A DNA stretch of 64,000 nt from NCBI GenBank assembly GCA_965223165.1, contig CBDCVQ010000020.1, positions 496,001 to 560,000 on the forward strand, given 5' to 3'. Both the position numbers and the translations under genes were made by a program. The notes under the pieces are model-generated. The model did no database searches. It was not told the origin of the DNA and saw nothing but the letters and a program-made list of their open reading frames with translations. The stretch is from JABDMH01 sp965223165 (lineage in GTDB: Bacteria > Bacteroidota > Bacteroidia > Chitinophagales > Saprospiraceae). Below are positions 1-9,512 of this stretch, one piece after another (the first letter of the stretch is position 1; each line of letters opens with the position of its first letter).

Positions 1-2072
1 AACTGAATCAATTCCCGGGAGACCGGCGTGCGCTCTCGATCGGAGCTTTTAATTATTCTCTTTAGAAATTGTAAGAATCGCCGCAAATAATACAGGGTTA
101 CCATGGAGAGGCCATTGCCCACCAGGGCGTTATTGGCATCATTCCATTCGGGACGCTGTGTATTCATCCAGATACCACCCTCCGGTACGAGATTGGACAT
201 CTTCGCCAGTACCGTCGCCAATAATTTTTCGACGAAACTGACGTGGTATATGTCGTTTGACGGGTCACGTAGCAGGGCGCCGTCCGAGCCTTCCTCCTCC
301 TTTTGCAGACGGATTCTAGCGTCCAGCGCCGCGTCAAAGTTGATGGTGTCCTTTGGATTCTGCACGATCTGATCAAAGGGCTTAATCCGGTACGGTACAT
401 TGGCGTACACAAATATGTCCTCATGCAGAAATTTCGGCAGCAGATCGGGCTGACTGGCGACGGCAAATTCAAGAAATTTTAGCAGATAAATAATCTGATG
501 GTCGCCCCAATATCCGATGTATGACCAAGGATCATCCGGCTCAATCGTCTCCCAGTCAAAACCACCCTTCGTCACCCGGTAGGGGTTGTATCCATCAAAG
601 GTGGTGGCATTGAGAAATTTATAGATCATGGCCTCCAAAAACTCTGGGTAGGAATACGCCAGGGCTTCCCAGTTCTGAAATATATCCCGCCAATTTCCTT
701 CATAATTCAGGATTTTCGAACCGTCGACCTCGTTTCTCGTATTAATTGAAAATTTATTCCAGGGCCGGCTGGGGTCGCCATGCCTTCGACTAAATTTTAA
801 GGGCAAATATTCCAGGCAAAGCCTTTTAACATCCGCCTCCGGATGGGGCTGCGCCAGGGTTCTCAATTCAAACAGGGAAAACCGATCGGCCCAGGAGCGG
901 AATTGCGATCCCACGGTATCATGTACCTCGCGATTGGCCTTCTCCAGATAGGAAAGAAAATCACCCTTTTCGATCCAGTAATGGTCATCAAAAATGCCAC
1001 CCCGCATGATATTAAACATCACATTGGAGAGGTGTCGGGCGTCCCGATATCTGTCTGCCGTTAGTTGTAGTCCATCGGCGGAGGCATTAAGCGCAATCAA
1101 CTGATCGGTGCCCTCTCGGATGTCCTCGCGAATGGTTGATTGGATGTCTGTAGCCTGCCGAATATCCTGGGATAGGCCGACCACCGCCGTCAGACTCTTA
1201 TGGACATCAGCGATGATCATCCACTGCTTGGCTCCTCCACCGGGGAGGCTCACTGTGGCATGCACAAAAAAGGCACCCTTTTCTCCTTTGACATCCGCCT
1301 CTTCGGAGATGGCTCGCGCCTGTCGAAAGTCCTTCAGTTGGAGCGATGACAACAAATAGCTCGGGTTTTCCAGGCCGGTCGACCAGGCGACGTTCGCCTT
1401 TAGTGACTCACTTGGCTCCGCCCGGTCGACAATGATCGCACTCAGCGCATATATTGCCAAGCCCATCTCCCGGTCCAACTCACTCCTTTTGTAAGCGTCA
1501 GCCAAGTTGCTGGTTTGATTTTGCACGTCGCTGGGCAGATTGGCGGGCAGGATGTTCTGCAGGCCATCCAGCATATGTACTTCGACCGGCACGGCGCCGT
1601 CATTTTGCAGTCGGGCACTGCGTACGAAACCAAATTTTTCGCTCACATTCCACTCATAATAAAACGATAGTTGCAAACTGAGATTAAGCTCTTCAAAGCG
1701 CACTTTGTTGCCATGCACACTCTTGTATAGATTCCGCCTGACTTCATATCGGCCGTCAAAGCGCTCGGAGAGGGGCTCCCAAAGCTTGGTCCCGCCATCT
1801 TGCACCACCAGGAAGATCGATTTACTCCCCGTCACCTCCGTCGACTCTGTAATTTTATCGTCCGTGTAATAAGGAAAAAGGGCTCGATCGGAGTTCCTGC
1901 GACCGGCAGTCAATCCTCCGTTGCTTGAGATGAATAACCAATGATCTGAGGGACTGACAATACTCATAAAGAAGGGTCGCATCCGATCGCTGTTGGCGAT
2001 CTTGAAGTACTCCTCGTCCTCGATCAGGACGCGGTCCAATTGAATCTTATCGGCTAGCTGAGGGTCAGTCAT
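1..2072 (-). CDS. Large cytoplasmic GH94/GH149/GH161-like glycoside phosphorylase, 3' end outside the window
   Basis: I read about 690 codons without a stop from ATG 2072 to the window edge; an in-frame TGA lies about 27 bases upstream of that ATG, so the start is fixed. There is no signal peptide. The N-terminal half reads as a beta-sandwich. The second half contains GNWRDIFQNWEAL, DPWSYIGYWGDHQ and PEWNDANNALVGNG, which resemble the (alpha/alpha)6 barrel of GH94-type phosphorylases, where the Asp of a WND motif is the general acid. The gene follows a GH16 laminarinase by 82 bases. Families GH149 and GH161 are beta-1,3-glucan phosphorylases of about 1100 residues and fit the size and context. 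Family and substrate are inference; an uncharacterised relative of GH94 is the alternative. Confidence 0.6.
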   Translation of the reverse strand, partial: MTDPQLADKIQLDRVLIEDEEYFKIANSDRMRPFFMSIVSPSDHWLFISSNGGLTAGRRNSDRALFPYYTDDKITESTEVTGSKSIFLVVQDGGTKLWEPLSERFDGRYEVRRNLYKSVHGNKVRFEELNLSLQLSFYYEWNVSEKFGFVRSARLQNDGAVPVEVHMLDGLQNILPANLPSDVQNQTSNLADAYKRSELDREMGLAIYALSAIIVDRAEPSESLKANVAWSTGLENPSYLLSSLQLKDFRQARAISEEADVKGEKGAFFVHATVSLPGGGAKQWMIIADVHKSLTAVVGLSQDIRQATDIQSTIREDIREGTDQLIALNASADGLQLTADRYRDARHLSNVMFNIMRGGIFDDHYWIEKGDFLSYLEKANREVHDTVGSQFRSWADRFSLFELRTLAQPHPEADVKRLCLEYLPLKFSRRHGDPSRPWNKFSINTRNEVDGSKILNYEGNWRDIFQNWEALAYSYPEFLEAMIYKFLNATTFDGYNPYRVTKGGFDWETIEPDDPWSYIGYWGDHQIIYLLKFLEFAVASQPDLLPKFLHEDIFVYANVPYRIKPFDQIVQNPKDTINFDAALDARIRLQKEEEGSDGALLRDPSNDIYHVSFVEKLLATVLAKMSNLVPEGGIWMNTQRPEWNDANNALVGNGLSMVTLYYLRRFLQFLKRIIKSSDRERTPVSRELIQ

Positions 2073-2130
2073 GGTACAGTGTGGGCTCGTAGATTTTGAT
2101 CAGGCTCCCGACTCGGAAGGTACGAGCATC

Positions 2131-2157
2131 TAGCCGCAAAGCCTCGCCATACGGCTA
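2131..2157. repeat. Short inverted repeat over the GH16 stop codon
   Basis: TAGCCG at 2131-2136 pairs with CGGCTA at 2152-2157 and overlaps the GH16 stop (TAG, 2157-2155). The loop contains gcaaagcctcgccata, a 16-base string also found inside the dispersed elements near 62.3 kb. It may be a degenerate element or an mRNA hairpin between the laminarinase and phosphorylase genes. Confidence 0.45.
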
Positions 2158-3000
2158 ATTGCTCTCACGAAAGACACGCACATAGTCGACCAGCATCGTC
2201 TGAGGAAATTCGGTTTGCTCGGTAGGAAACCCCACATAGTTACCGCCGACTGCAAGGTTGAGAATGATATAAAATGGATGGTCGTAGACCCACTCTCCGG
2301 TCACATCGTCGGGCTCAATTCGCTGATAGGGCGTATCATCCACGAAGTAATCGATGTAGCCTTCCCCCCATTCCACGGCAAATACATGAAACCCGACATC
2401 AAACCTGCTTTCGGTCAAACCAAAACTCTTCGTGATCGCCGCACCTCCGGAATATCCCGGCCCATGTACGGAACCATGGATCAGTTGAGGCTGCTGGCCC
2501 CGATATTCCATCACGTCGATCTCGCCGCATTGGGGCCAGCCCACGCTGGTGATGTTTGACCCCAGGAGCCAAAAGGCCGGCCACATGCCCGGGCCCCACG
2601 GCATTTGAATACGCGCTTCGAAGCGGCCATAGGTTTGGTCAAAGAGGCCCTCGGTGGTGATCCGCGCAGATGTAAAGGCAGATCCGGCAAAGGACTCCCT
2701 CCGAGCTACAATGGCCAGATTTCCACTGCCGTCCAGCGAAACGTTCTCGGGACGATCCGTATCGTACTCCAACTGAGCATTGCCCCAGTCTGTACCAATG
2801 TCGTAGGTCCACTTTGATCCGTCGGGTGCCTGGCCGGCCGGTCCGTCAAATTCGTCCTGCCAGACCATCTGCCAACTTCGTTGCTCCACTTGATTTTCTT
2901 CCTTGGTGCAACCTGCGCAGGCGAATATCAGCATAGCCATTAGCGCCCCCAGGATGCCCTGGGGTATCAAACCGCGGTGCCTCGTCATATGAATATTCAT
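2155..3000 (-). CDS. GH16 laminarinase-like endo-beta-1,3-glucanase lipoprotein
   Basis: A 281-residue protein with an N-terminal hydrophobic segment and a lipobox-like ending (FACAGC) near residue 31, so it is probably a lipoprotein. The rest is a single GH16 jelly roll: WQDEFDG near the start, then GEIDVMEYRG around residue 162. This has the ExDxxE form (nucleophile Glu, Asp, acid/base Glu) typical of GH16 laminarinases. The C-terminal DYVRVF strand is also typical. It probably cuts beta-1,3-glucan at the cell surface or in the periplasm. AGGAGG sits just before ATG 3000, a strong ribosome site for this phylum. It is the third gene of the operon, 22 bases after the repeat lipoprotein. Licheninase or agarase specificity cannot be excluded, but the neighbours favour laminarin. 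Confidence 0.88.
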   Translation of the reverse strand: MNIHMTRHRGLIPQGILGALMAMLIFACAGCTKEENQVEQRSWQMVWQDEFDGPAGQAPDGSKWTYDIGTDWGNAQLEYDTDRPENVSLDGSGNLAIVARRESFAGSAFTSARITTEGLFDQTYGRFEARIQMPWGPGMWPAFWLLGSNITSVGWPQCGEIDVMEYRGQQPQLIHGSVHGPGYSGGAAITKSFGLTESRFDVGFHVFAVEWGEGYIDYFVDDTPYQRIEPDDVTGEWVYDHPFYIILNLAVGGNYVGFPTEQTEFPQTMLVDYVRVFRESN

Positions 3001-3022
3001 GTCCTCCTATGTTAAATTGTTA

Positions 3023-6000
3023 CTATTTGTGGAAGTAGAGGTTGTCTAAATAAATATCTCCGTTGCCGTCAAATTTAAACTGGATAATCTTTGCCAGATC
3101 TACCGGAGAAAAATCGGTCAATGGAATCTCCATACTGTTCCAGCCGGAGGTGGGTACCTCCAGGGCAAAGGCCTTCTCTACCGGACCCTCGCTGATTAGA
3201 AATACGTTGAGCTGTGTCGAGTTTTGGGTCCAATAATCGACATGCAGATGCGTCATGCCCGACACATCCTGTACGCTGCCGAGCTGAATGCCTTGGTAAT
3301 TTAGGCCGGCATAGTTCAAGATTGGGTCCCCAGCCACCTCGGTTTCCGTGACCACCGTAGCCTGCCCCCAGTCGGGCTTTAGATCAGTGCCCGCAATATT
3401 TTCGTAGGCATTGCTAAATACGGAGATGACATCTGCGGCGTCATGGATGGGCAGGGGAGCTGCTTCGGTGGGCGCATCGCCACCCACCATACCTTCACTA
3501 TAGAAGAAAAGGTTATCCAAATACACATCCCCGCTCCCCACAAATTTAAATTGAATCACGTCTGATAAATCGACCGGTGAGAAATCAGCGAGCGGAATAT
3601 CCATGCTCAGCCAACCCTCCGTCGGCACAGCAATAGGTTTGGGCATCTCCACTGGACCACTGCTGATCAAGAATACCTCCAGCATCTCGGCATTGGCCGT
3701 CCAAACATCGACATGCAAGAAGTCCATGCCTGTCAGATCTTGACCGCTCGCCAGTTGAATACCTTGATAATTCAATCCACTATACAGCAGGGTATTATTT
3801 CCTTCGATCGCTTGGTCGCTGACGACGGTCGCTTGTCCCCAGTCCGGATTGAGGTCGGTACCCTCAAGATTGGCATAAGCATCGCTAAAGACCGATATGA
3901 CATTGGCCGCTTCTTGGATAGGTGTGGGGGCAGCTTGCATGGGCTCCATGCCTCCACCGTCGCCTTCTCGATAGAAGTAAATATTGTCCAGGAATATATC
4001 TCCGTTTCCATCGAATTTAAACTGGATGATCTCGGCCAGATTGACAGGCGAAAAGTCCGTCAGATCGATGTCGATACTGGCCCATCCAGACGTAGGCACC
4101 GTCAGCGCCTTAGCCATTTCCGTGGGGCCAGGACTGATCAGAAAGACATTTAGCGCCGAGGAATTGGATGTCCAGAAATCCATATGTAGGTGTGTCATGC
4201 CCGACACATCCAGCATCCCTCCCAATTGGATTCCCTGGTAATTCAGTCCACTATACGACAGCGTATTATTGCCTTCGATCGCCTGCTCGGTAGCGAGGGT
4301 CGCTTGCCCCCAGTCCGGATTAAAATCCGTGCCCTCGACGTTCATATACGCGTCGCTAAATACGGCGATGACATTTGCCTGCTCTCTCGTAGGGGTGGGA
4401 GCCGGCTGATCTGGTGCACTGCTACCGCCTCCGTCACTGGCTTGGTAGAAATATATATTGTCTAGAAAAATGTCGCCATTGCCATCAAATTTCAGCTGGA
4501 TCAACTCGGCCAGCATAACCGGTGAAAAATCTTCCAACGGAATATCCATGCTCACCCAACCATCCGTGGGCACGGACAAGGACTTGGCCGTCTCGGTTGG
4601 CCCCGGACTGATGAGAAAGACATTTAGGAGTGTGGAATTTTCTGTCCAGAAATCCAGATGAAGGTGGGTCATGGTCGACACATCCTGGGCGCTGCCCAGC
4701 TGAATACCTTGATAATTGAGCCCCCGGTAGACCAACGTATTGTTGCCCTCGACCACCTCCTCGCTGGCGACGGTAGCCTGTCCCCAATCGGGATTGAGGT
4801 CGGTGCCTTCGATATTATCATACACATCGCTGAACACGGAAATCACCTTAGCCGCGTCGGTAGTGGGGCTGGGCGCCGCCTGCTCCGGTCCCGTGCTGGC
4901 CGTGGCACCACCCTTGTAGAAATAGACATTGTCTAGGAAGACGTTGGGCAGATCTCCCGACAGCACCATTTGCGCCAAATGGCCTTTGGAGGTCAAGCCG
5001 GCAAAACTCGTGAGCGGTACATCAATACTGACCCACGCCTCTGTCTGTAATACGGGTGCCGTAAAGGCAAGCTCATGCGAGGTATCGTCCCCACCACCGA
5101 AGGTCCCGTCCGCCCCAAAATCAATCAATAGTATCTTAAATGCCAATGGTGCATCCGTCGGATCTGGCGTCCATAGATCCAAGTGAAAATGAGTCATCTC
5201 GCTGGCATCGATCGTCTGTGACGAAAACTCGATACCCACAAAATTGAGCATCTTATAGCGCTTGATGTCATCCCCATCCACTTGGATATCAGCGTCCTCG
5301 GCGGTGGAAAACTCCCAACGTGTATTCCAGGTGTCCACCAGCACATCCTCGTAGGCATTGCTAAATAGTGAGATGACGCTGTCTGATGACACCGTCGGTG
5401 TGGGTGCGGGCTGGGGAGGAGCAATGGGCAGGCCGGTAGAATTAATCGTGAGCGAGCCGGTAGCTGCTGTTCCAGCCATCATCGCTGTGATCACGGCGGT
5501 CCCACTGTCGAGCACGGAGACTGCTCCCAGCGCATTGACAGTAGCCACGGAAGTAGCACTGGAAGAAAAGGTATAATAGCCCGGTGCCGCCTGCGCACGC
5601 TGATCTACTCCCGTCGGGAGGTTGGTCTCCACATATAAATCACCGATGGTCAGCACGTCGCCCGTCTCTGCGGATACCACTTGTGACTCACCCTGAAGGA
5701 TGCCAGGCTCCGCACGTGCGAGCGACCCCAATTTTTCAAATTTCACCTCGTCCAGCCAAAATGTATATCCCAGTCCGTCCTCCGGTCCTTCGGAATAGAA
5801 TAGCATACCCTTCTCCGCTGTCAGTTTGGACGGATCTGGAATGGGGATATAATACTTCGTCCAGTTAGAAGTCAATGGCAAGTTTTGCAGGGATGTCTGG
5901 TATTTGGCATCGTCCAGATCATTGCCAAATCCGATGAGATCAAGGGTGGCCGCCTTGGAGGCCCGAGCCCAAAATGTCAAGGCATTGAAGCCGGACAGGT

Positions 6001-6313
6001 CACGACCGACGGAAGTAGTGAAGGCTCCTCCCGCATAGCTGCCTTCCGGATCACCCGCATTGGGCACCGCAAATACCATAGCCGCGGTGCCATCATACGC
6101 CTCGTCCTCATCGACATCAAAAGCCGTGACTTTAGACCCGCCAAAGGCCGAATAATTCAGTCCGGCACTAAATCCATCGATAAAAACCTCGGCCGTGGTC
6201 GGAAAAGTGGCTGGCTGCAACTCATCGATATCCCGCTGACAACCGATCGAACTCAGGGCGAAAAGGGTCGCCAAGAAGGGGATAGCCTGATAGTATTTTT
6301 TATGTTTTGTCAT
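3023..6313 (-). CDS. Multimodular surface lipoprotein with five tandem beta-sandwich repeats (probable glycan-binding protein)
   Basis: About 1096 residues from ATG 6313, which lies 2 bases after the stop of the upstream glycosidase (TAA TC ATG). The signal peptide ends in a lipobox (SSIGC, Cys about residue 25). Next come a binding-module-like domain (FWLDEVKFE ending), a bacterial Ig-like domain (ATSVATVNALGAVSV), and five tandem units of about 157 residues. Each unit starts ISVFSDAY, contains NPDWGQAT and GLNYQGIQL, and ends GDIFLDNIYFY. Units 2-5 are very similar; the first is diverged. In Bacteroidota such units accompany GH16 enzymes and are thought to bind glycan. No catalytic signature was seen. 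The likely role is a surface glycan-binding protein for the GH16 substrate. An open reading frame extends to 6358, but ATG 6313 has the right operon spacing. Confidence 0.8.
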   Translation of the reverse strand: MTKHKKYYQAIPFLATLFALSSIGCQRDIDELQPATFPTTAEVFIDGFSAGLNYSAFGGSKVTAFDVDEDEAYDGTAAMVFAVPNAGDPEGSYAGGAFTTSVGRDLSGFNALTFWARASKAATLDLIGFGNDLDDAKYQTSLQNLPLTSNWTKYYIPIPDPSKLTAEKGMLFYSEGPEDGLGYTFWLDEVKFEKLGSLARAEPGILQGESQVVSAETGDVLTIGDLYVETNLPTGVDQRAQAAPGYYTFSSSATSVATVNALGAVSVLDSGTAVITAMMAGTAATGSLTINSTGLPIAPPQPAPTPTVSSDSVISLFSNAYEDVLVDTWNTRWEFSTAEDADIQVDGDDIKRYKMLNFVGIEFSSQTIDASEMTHFHLDLWTPDPTDAPLAFKILLIDFGADGTFGGGDDTSHELAFTAPVLQTEAWVSIDVPLTSFAGLTSKGHLAQMVLSGDLPNVFLDNVYFYKGGATASTGPEQAAPSPTTDAAKVISVFSDVYDNIEGTDLNPDWGQATVASEEVVEGNNTLVYRGLNYQGIQLGSAQDVSTMTHLHLDFWTENSTLLNVFLISPGPTETAKSLSVPTDGWVSMDIPLEDFSPVMLAELIQLKFDGNGDIFLDNIYFYQASDGGGSSAPDQPAPTPTREQANVIAVFSDAYMNVEGTDFNPDWGQATLATEQAIEGNNTLSYSGLNYQGIQLGGMLDVSGMTHLHMDFWTSNSSALNVFLISPGPTEMAKALTVPTSGWASIDIDLTDFSPVNLAEIIQFKFDGNGDIFLDNIYFYREGDGGGMEPMQAAPTPIQEAANVISVFSDAYANLEGTDLNPDWGQATVVSDQAIEGNNTLLYSGLNYQGIQLASGQDLTGMDFLHVDVWTANAEMLEVFLISSGPVEMPKPIAVPTEGWLSMDIPLADFSPVDLSDVIQFKFVGSGDVYLDNLFFYSEGMVGGDAPTEAAPLPIHDAADVISVFSNAYENIAGTDLKPDWGQATVVTETEVAGDPILNYAGLNYQGIQLGSVQDVSGMTHLHVDYWTQNSTQLNVFLISEGPVEKAFALEVPTSGWNSMEIPLTDFSPVDLAKIIQFKFDGNGDIYLDNLYFHK
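3030..5390 (-). repeat. Five tandem ~470-bp coding repeats
   Basis: The repeats encode the five ~157-residue modules of the lipoprotein. The equivalent of the LDN(I/L)(Y/F)FY codons recurs near 3043, 3510, 3985, 4459 and 4930, a period of about 467-475 bases. Four units are close at DNA level and the fifth (coding for the first module) is diverged. Confidence 0.8.
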
Positions 6314-6315
6314 GA

Positions 6316-9300
6316 TTACTTGCCTATGTTGATGTGCAAATAGGTGCGAAGCTCCCATTCCTTGCCTTGGTCAAAATTTAGCGCCGTGGGATCACAGATC
6401 AATTCTCCTCGATCATCCAGACTCCGAGTGGGACAATACCGAGGCGAATATTGATCGAGCGAACGCCAGGTAAATCGGACACCCAATCTGGTATCTGGCA
6501 GATTAAACCAAGTCGGTTTGCCCAGCGTGGTCGATAGGTCGGCCATCAGCTGGAGCGGATACGTCAGGTTGAAGTCCCGGTGATAGTCAAATGGCCCCCA
6601 ATCGTTGACCTTGACCTGTGACACCAGCTTGAGTCTGTGGTAGATCACCCGCAGGTCGCCCCCAAATCGCTCTACCAGTCGGGGATCGCTACCGTTGGCC
6701 TGGACGTCGCCTGCATAGATATTAGCAATAAGACCAAGGTCCGGGCTGATCTTGGAGACCAGGCGCGAGTGGATCTCCCAGAGATCTTGCGCGGGTGCGG
6801 AACCCGGAAATGCAAAGGTCGTCCGGCCATCGCCAAAGATGCCAATGGCGGCATCCTGTAAGGTGGGCAAATGGCGATAGACAAATCCGAGATTCATCGC
6901 AAACTTGGCGTCCTCTGCTCGGTCACTATCCCAATCGTACATCCAGGTGCCGGGCGTCGGGTCATAGGTGATGAGAAGTTCGCCGGCGACCGTCTCGCGG
7001 TTTTGTCGGACGGCAAATGGATCGTCAACAATATTCCGCGGTCTGCCCGGGGCATTGACATCGGTCGAGATGGGACCCACAATGGGCTTTTGCCAGAGAA
7101 AATTGGGGGCAAACTGCAGGTGGTTGAATCCGACGGTAAATCCCGTCAAGAAATTGTATTGATTTCCGCTGCCGCTGTCCTTTAGCCGCCAGCCCGTGAA
7201 GGTTTTCGTATAGTCAGCCCCGCCATTGGCCACCAGCCCCATGGCCGCACTTTGTGCATACCAATTAAAGGGGCCGGAGCTGAAGGTCAGCTTGACTTTT
7301 CCGCCCCAGGTATCATCCGACGTGATGACATCTTGGTAAGCGGTCCGGTTATTTTCATCGTCTTCGTCCACCAGTTGGAACGATCGCCCCACCAAGGGTT
7401 TTCCGCCCCAGATGCCTCCCAGCTCGATGCCTAGTTTTCCAAACTTTCTGGCGACATGCAGGGTAGCACGCCGAGTTTCCGGTACCGGCACGGCAAACGA
7501 ACTAACTGCCGGGCCCTGTTTGTCAATATCCTCATGAAAGATGCCGGTCACCTCATATTGGCCAAAGCGTCGGTGATACTTCAGCAGCACGGCGGGGTTG
7601 GCACCCCACCACAATTCAGGGCCAAAGGCCACCTTGAGTCCTTTCAACGATCGCTTAGCGGCAATCTCAAATCCCAATGGGGCCTCCCCGTTGTAGATAT
7701 CGATGTTGGGCCCGTAGTTGGCTTCTGGATACAGACCAAAGAAGTCTCCCTCGTAGCCCCAGTGGTAGTGGCCGGTACGATAGAAGCCGGTGAAGTCAAA
7801 CCACTTGTGATTCCAATTGATGTCGGCACGATACACTTTGAGGCGCTCGTTGCTGGTCAGGGTTTGCTCGCCTTGGGTTCCGTCCACGGAGACCGGCCGT
7901 CCTCGGTTTTCATAAAAGATCTCGTCGATGGGATTCTCGGCGACATGCCCCAGGACGTTGAAGGAGATATTTGCCCGGAGCCCCTCGGTGGGCTTGGCTT
8001 CAATCCCGACGAAGTAAGACTGCATGTGGTCAAATCCCAGCTCGTCCGGATAGGATCGTTCACCCGCCACAGCATCCTTGGGCGTGGTCAGCAGATCACC
8101 CCCGGTACTGTAGGTGGTAAACTCTGCCCGCAGCCCACTCAGGCGCACCTTCTTGGTTTCCTCACCGATGAGCGCTGCTTTGTCGCCTCGGGCTCTGACT
8201 ACCGCATCCATGAGCTGGATCTCGGAAAAATAGTCGTCGATAGAGGTCAGAGTGACACCGTCGGCATAGGGATTTAGCGCGTGGGCTTCGCCAAGTGCGT
8301 AGTAAGCCGCACGGGGATAGAGCTGATACAAGCCACGCTGATTGGTCGGCCCTTTCGCGCAGATGCCAAACCACTCCTCATTCATATTATTCTCCCCCTC
8401 TATGTGATCGCGCTCATAGCCGCCATTGCTCCAGGAGGCATTATTGTCGTGCACGTCCAAGTTTTTTGTCTGGCCAAACTTCCACCAGCCGTCGCTAAAC
8501 TGGAAGGTGAATCCGCCCAGCGAGTTGTTGGCTTTGCCCAGACCCGCCGCATTTTCGTAGATCTCCTTCCAGTTGCCCACCATGTAGTAGGCTTGGGACA
8601 TCTGATCTTCACTGTTTTCAATCGCATTAAAGGCGTCTGACCCAAACTCGGTGAACAGGATGGGTTTGTTGAACTCGTCTTTGACACGCTGAAAAGCATC
8701 TCCAAACGAAATGCCTCGATATACATTGGTGCCAAATATGTCCACGTCCTGGCATTCCTCCACAATGATCTCCATAAACAGCAAATCACCATTGCACATG
8801 GCGACCGGATGCCCATCATCGATTGCCTGCATGGCCACGGCCGCCTCGTTGAAGAGCTTGTACATATCTCGCGCCCGTGCCGTGGACCTTCGGTCTTTGA
8901 TGGGAATATCTTCCGTCTCCGCCCCTTCCCAGAAGAGGCCGTAGTTGTTCTCGTTGCCCAGCAGATACAGTAGCAAACCCCGGGTTCCCCGGTAGTCCTC
9001 GGCAAGCTCTTTCACTTCCTTGAGCAGTAGCTCTCGTACGCGGGGATCGCCATACTCGGTGTTAGCCACCCAGGCTCCGCTCAGAGTGAGGCCGTACCGA
9101 CCAAAGGAGTGATTGAGCATGGTATAGATGCCATAGTTGTCATAGATGTATTCAATCCACTTGGCCGGCACGCCGGTGTACTGCCGGATGGCGTTTACAC
9201 CCATGCTCCGGAGCATCGACATCTCGGCATCGAGCGCCGCCCGGATGATATCGTCCGGTTGTTTCCACAGGCTGTAAGAAAAGTTGGTACCAATGGGAAA

Positions 9301-9483
9301 GTAATCCCAGTTCATGCCATTGACCATAAACGCTTCTCCATCCACGACCAAGCGCATGCCGTCCTGGTCACTGACCACGCTCACTTGGCCGAAAGACGTG
9401 GTTGGCCCCACGCTTAAGACCAGGCCTAGAATAATATATTTGATTCGTGTGGAAATCAAATCTGATGTGCGGCGAATAAACAT
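6316..9483 (-). CDS. Clan GH-A glycoside hydrolase fused to an outer-membrane beta-barrel-like domain
   Basis: 1055 residues with a signal peptide (cleavage near SFGQ). Residues about 30-400 look like a TIM-barrel glycosidase of the GH2/GH5/GH72 type. VNGMNWDYFPIG is at the front, LLGNENNYGLF near residue 176 gives the Asn-Glu acid/base pair, and ILFTEFGSDAF near 278 gives the strand-7 nucleophile Glu. Residues about 440-1055 are a long series of amphipathic strands (for example ANISFNVLGHV, KLVSQVKVNDWG) without enzyme motifs and end in TYLHINIGK. This resembles an outer-membrane barrel. It is the first gene of the operon and starts in the spacer shared with the divergent regulator. I infer a beta-glucan-acting exo- or transglycosidase held in the outer membrane; exact family and substrate are not shown. 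Confidence 0.75.
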   Translation of the reverse strand: MFIRRTSDLISTRIKYIILGLVLSVGPTTSFGQVSVVSDQDGMRLVVDGEAFMVNGMNWDYFPIGTNFSYSLWKQPDDIIRAALDAEMSMLRSMGVNAIRQYTGVPAKWIEYIYDNYGIYTMLNHSFGRYGLTLSGAWVANTEYGDPRVRELLLKEVKELAEDYRGTRGLLLYLLGNENNYGLFWEGAETEDIPIKDRRSTARARDMYKLFNEAAVAMQAIDDGHPVAMCNGDLLFMEIIVEECQDVDIFGTNVYRGISFGDAFQRVKDEFNKPILFTEFGSDAFNAIENSEDQMSQAYYMVGNWKEIYENAAGLGKANNSLGGFTFQFSDGWWKFGQTKNLDVHDNNASWSNGGYERDHIEGENNMNEEWFGICAKGPTNQRGLYQLYPRAAYYALGEAHALNPYADGVTLTSIDDYFSEIQLMDAVVRARGDKAALIGEETKKVRLSGLRAEFTTYSTGGDLLTTPKDAVAGERSYPDELGFDHMQSYFVGIEAKPTEGLRANISFNVLGHVAENPIDEIFYENRGRPVSVDGTQGEQTLTSNERLKVYRADINWNHKWFDFTGFYRTGHYHWGYEGDFFGLYPEANYGPNIDIYNGEAPLGFEIAAKRSLKGLKVAFGPELWWGANPAVLLKYHRRFGQYEVTGIFHEDIDKQGPAVSSFAVPVPETRRATLHVARKFGKLGIELGGIWGGKPLVGRSFQLVDEDDENNRTAYQDVITSDDTWGGKVKLTFSSGPFNWYAQSAAMGLVANGGADYTKTFTGWRLKDSGSGNQYNFLTGFTVGFNHLQFAPNFLWQKPIVGPISTDVNAPGRPRNIVDDPFAVRQNRETVAGELLITYDPTPGTWMYDWDSDRAEDAKFAMNLGFVYRHLPTLQDAAIGIFGDGRTTFAFPGSAPAQDLWEIHSRLVSKISPDLGLIANIYAGDVQANGSDPRLVERFGGDLRVIYHRLKLVSQVKVNDWGPFDYHRDFNLTYPLQLMADLSTTLGKPTWFNLPDTRLGVRFTWRSLDQYSPRYCPTRSLDDRGELICDPTALNFDQGKEWELRTYLHINIGK

Positions 9484-9504
9484 GGCTTCAGAATATTATT
9501 GGGT

Positions 9505-9512
9505 CAAACTTA
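9505..9512 (-). promoter_or_regulatory. Putative -7 element (TAnnTTTG) of the glucanase operon
   Basis: On the minus strand the spacer reads TAAGTTTG about 22 bases before ATG 9483, matching the Bacteroidota -7 consensus TAnnTTTG. No well-spaced -33 TTTG was found, so the call rests on the -7 box and its position in the 163-base divergent spacer. Confidence 0.4.

Noticed and set aside
3030..5390. CRISPR-like periodicity
   Set aside because: The repeats are long, in frame and coding; they are protein modules, not a CRISPR array.
7456..8277. 273-codon plus-strand frame
   Set aside because: Lies fully antisense to the GH-A/barrel gene, whose frame has clear domains; no signature of its own.
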